41,645 nucleotides of DNA, from assembly GCA_900547585.1 (NCBI GenBank), contig URHD01000007.1:1-41645 (forward strand), written 5' to 3'. Below are positions 39,874-41,645 of this stretch, one piece after another. Position 1 is the first letter of the stretch; every line of letters begins with the position of its first letter. The DNA comes from an uncultured bacterium. GTDB taxonomy: Bacteria > Cyanobacteriota > Vampirovibrionia > Gastranaerophilales > Gastranaerophilaceae. A program made the position numbers and the translations under genes. The notes beneath the pieces are model-generated. The model was given only the letters and a program-made list of their open reading frames with translations. It searched no databases and was not told the origin of the DNA.

Positions 39874-40527
39874 ATGAAATTATCAGTAATAATTACGGCG
39901 GGCGGCTCCTCGGTCAGGTTCGGATCGAACAAGCTTTTAGAAAAACTCAACGGAAAAGAGGTTTTTTTGCATTCAATCGGGAAATTTCTTCCCCTGAACC
40001 CGTCAGAAATTATACTTTCCGCCTCAGAACCCTTTATTCCTGTAGCAAAGAGGCTTACGGAGGGAATTTCTGCTTTGAAAATAGTAAAAGGCGGCTCAAC
40101 CCGACAGGAATCTGTGTTCAACGCCCTGAAATCCTGCGATAATCCTGATTTTGTTGCAATTCATGACGCTGCACGGCCGCTTGTGATGGAGGAGGATATA
40201 AAAAAATGTCTTGAAAAAGCAACCGAAACCGGAGCTGCAATTCTCGCTGTCAAAGCAACGGATACTATCAAAAAAGTTGATGAAAACGGCAAAATAATTG
40301 AAACCCCCGAACGCAGCTCGCTCTGGTGTGTTCAGACGCCGCAGATTTTTGATTACAAAATGATTCTTGAGGCGCATAAAAGGCTCGAAAACACCTCTTT
40401 TTCGGATGATTCGGGCATGCTTGAGGTGCTCGGGCATGAGGTTTATGTTGTTGAGGGGCATTATTCAAATTTGAAAATCACCACGCCCGCTGATATTTGT
40501 ATTGCACAGAGCCTTTTGGGCGGGTAA
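39874..40527 (+). CDS. ispD: 2-C-methyl-D-erythritol 4-phosphate cytidylyltransferase
   Basis: 217 residues from ATG 39874, with AGAGG just upstream. It transfers CMP to methylerythritol phosphate in the non-mevalonate isoprenoid pathway. The nucleotide-binding start SVIITAGGSSVRFGSNK is slightly altered from the family's GxGxRxG. IHDAARPLV, the KATDTIKKV substrate region, SLWCVQTPQIF and DDSGMLEVLGHEV are typical. It lies 7 bp after thiL, so the two are co-transcribed. No ispF follows. Confidence 0.94.
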   Translation: MKLSVIITAGGSSVRFGSNKLLEKLNGKEVFLHSIGKFLPLNPSEIILSASEPFIPVAKRLTEGISALKIVKGGSTRQESVFNALKSCDNPDFVAIHDAARPLVMEEDIKKCLEKATETGAAILAVKATDTIKKVDENGKIIETPERSSLWCVQTPQIFDYKMILEAHKRLENTSFSDDSGMLEVLGHEVYVVEGHYSNLKITTPADICIAQSLLGG

Positions 40528-40539
40528 TTAATTTTCTGC

Positions 40540-40594
40540 TTGCAAAAAAAATAATAACGTGTATAATAAACTTATTAGGAATGATTCCTAATAA
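40540..40594 (+). promoter_or_regulatory. Reverse rubrerythrin promoter and palindromic operator
   Basis: TTGCAA (40540-40545), 16 bp, then TATAAT (40562-40567). A perfect palindrome (40572-40594) has 11-bp arms TTATTAGGAAT and ATTCCTAATAA around a single G. It covers the expected start site, so it is probably a repressor site. The shape and length resemble Fur/PerR-family boxes, and PerR commonly controls rubrerythrins, but the GGAAT-N-ATTCC core is not a standard PerR box. Confidence 0.7.
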
Positions 40595-40630
40595 CCTGCT
40601 AAAACAAGTATGAAAAGAAAGAGGTAAATT

Positions 40631-41179
40631 ATGGCAAAATTTGTATGCACAATTTGCGGTTACGTTCACGAAGGCGACAATCCGCCGGCAGCATGCCCTT
40701 TATGCGGTGCACCTGCTGATAAATTCAAAAAACAAGACGAAAATCAGGCTCAAGGATGGGCTGATGAGCATAGAATCGGTGTAGGACAGGGCGTTGACGC
40801 TGAAGTTCTTCAGGGGCTGAAAGAACACTTCATGGGTGAATGCACCGAAGTCGGAATGTACCTTGCTATGTCAAGACAGGCTGACAGAGAGGGCTATCCG
40901 GAAGTTGCGGAAGCTTATAAAAGAATTGCATGGGAAGAAGCTGAACATGCTGCAAAATTCGCAGAACTTCTGGGCGAAGTTGTTACAGATTCAACAAAGA
41001 AAAACCTGCAAATGCGTGTAGATGCCGAATGCGGAGCATGCGCAGCCAAAAAAGCAATTGCTTCACGCGCAAAAGAGCTTAACCTTGATGCAATTCATGA
41101 TACAGTTCACGAAATGTGCAAAGACGAAGCCCGTCATGGACAAGCTTTTGCCGGTCTTTTGAAAAGATACTTTTCATAA
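40631..41179 (+). CDS. Reverse rubrerythrin (rubredoxin domain first)
   Basis: 182 residues. The N-terminal rubredoxin-like domain has C6, C9, C22 and C25 as FeS4 ligands (VCTICGYVHEG, CPLCGAP), followed by a ferritin-like four-helix di-iron domain with GECTEVGMYL, EEAEHAAKF and KDEARHGQAF. The domain order is reversed relative to classical rubrerythrin; such proteins reduce peroxide and oxygen in anaerobes. GAGG lies upstream. It is a single-gene unit controlled by a strong promoter with a palindromic operator. It would remove the peroxide made by the superoxide reductase at 22932. Confidence 0.96.
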   Translation: MAKFVCTICGYVHEGDNPPAACPLCGAPADKFKKQDENQAQGWADEHRIGVGQGVDAEVLQGLKEHFMGECTEVGMYLAMSRQADREGYPEVAEAYKRIAWEEAEHAAKFAELLGEVVTDSTKKNLQMRVDAECGACAAKKAIASRAKELNLDAIHDTVHEMCKDEARHGQAFAGLLKRYFS

Positions 41180-41200
41180 TTAAGTTAATATATAAAGTAG

Positions 41201-41228
41201 AAAAGCCGCCTTATTCGGGCGGCTTTTT
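41201..41228. terminator. Bidirectional terminator
   Basis: AAAAGCCGCC and GGCGGCTTTT form a perfect 10-bp stem with A- and T-tracts outside. It serves both the reverse rubrerythrin gene and the convergent gene at 41234. Confidence 0.92.
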
Positions 41229-41233
41229 GGATA

Positions 41234-41605
41234 TTATTTTTTGATTTGAAACAGTTTCATCATTCTGTCCATTTGTTTTGCAAATTTTTGAATCATATCG
41301 GGCGGGTTTTTCTCGGTTCCGCTTAACGTGCTTGTTATTTTGAATGATTTTAGCTTTCCGTCAGATGTCATTGCTGCCGAGAATCTGTCACCGGCATTTT
41401 TTTGATAGGCAACAAATTTAGTACCGTTTTCCAGTGTTTTCAATGATAATTCAGCTTTTGTATTCCCGTTGTTGATGACGTGATATACAATGTAGTCCGT
41501 TTCTTCACCGGCTTTTTGGAGGTAGTTCCTTGTCAATTTAACTTTTGTCGATAATTTTGCACCTTCGACCGGAATTGATAGTTTTGTTAATTTTACTGAT
41601 GGCAT
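41234..41605 (-). CDS. Hypothetical 123-residue protein
   Basis: No family recognised. There is no signal peptide or membrane helix. The N-terminal ~90 residues look beta-rich (TDYIVYHVINNG, KTLENGTKFVAY, GKLKSFKITST), and the C-terminus is a basic amphipathic helix with many Met (FAKQMDRMMKLFQIKK). AGGAG lies 7 bp before the ATG. The sequence ends 40 bp upstream, so its promoter is only partly in view. Confidence 0.75.
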   Translation of the reverse strand: MPSVKLTKLSIPVEGAKLSTKVKLTRNYLQKAGEETDYIVYHVINNGNTKAELSLKTLENGTKFVAYQKNAGDRFSAAMTSDGKLKSFKITSTLSGTEKNPPDMIQKFAKQMDRMMKLFQIKK

Positions 41606-41645
41606 AGTGTTCTCCTAGTTTGTGATTTTTTTATTTTAAAACAAA

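Noticed and set aside
1..41645. tRNA, rRNA, insertion sequences or prophage genes
   Set aside because: None could be recognised on either strand.

Overview
The window looks like a chromosomal segment of an anaerobic, fermentative bacterium. The best guess is a gut Vampirovibrionia ('Melainabacteria', Gastranaerophilales-like) lineage. This is an inference from: proteins beginning MGMAASQAR, which I associate with that group; an AMIN-domain amidase; AdhE fermentation; superoxide reductase plus reverse rubrerythrin instead of aerobic defences; and AT-rich, short intergenic regions. No rRNA, tRNA, phage, transposase or CRISPR array was seen.

Layout. 1-4300: a cluster of five genes. Three encode proteins with conserved N- and C-terminal helices and a variable middle; the others are a Gly/Ala-rich protein and a small helical protein. 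Two sigma-28-like promoters (TAAAGTTT, 11-12 bp, GCCGATAA) lie here. 4300-11150: ilvC, a frameshifted ybaL-type antiporter, tdk, uvrB and rplI. 11200-13330: a U32-family protein. 13336-18240 (minus): one operon of hybrid histidine kinase, LuxR-type regulator, secreted propeller-like protein and two sugar ABC permeases, with no ATPase or binding protein. 18530-19970: a third sigma-28-like promoter driving a GAF/HD-GYP protein whose metal-site residues are largely replaced. 19966-28350: a large membrane protein, a TPR protein, the superoxide reductase/ferritin pair, an unknown membrane-anchored protein, murI with an AMIN/amidase_3 gene, and bioD with a pseudouridine synthase. 28660-35160 (minus): adhE with Rex-like sites, a substrate-binding/TolC fusion, and rpsA. 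35570-41605: ribF, a 27-residue membrane peptide with a switch-like leader, ribH, two DUF4013 proteins, thiL, ispD, reverse rubrerythrin with a palindromic operator, and an unknown small protein.

Main observations. (1) Two intergenic hairpin families, A and B, have conserved loops but long stems whose sequence differs in every copy (4372-4603, 8369-8458, 28390-28597, remnants at 18319-18426). (2) Three sigma-28-like promoters link the end-conserved proteins with the degenerate HD-GYP protein, suggesting a motility-type regulon with a non-standard output. (3) At least five genes (uvrB, U32, TPR, ribF, thiL) have a -10 box 6-7 nt before the ATG and no Shine-Dalgarno, as expected for leaderless mRNAs.

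The genes supply branched-chain amino acid, riboflavin/FAD, thiamine, biotin and isoprenoid steps, cell wall synthesis and remodelling, ethanol fermentation with NADH-linked control, and peroxide/superoxide/iron handling. Everything is read by eye; family names rest on recognisable motifs, not on searches.
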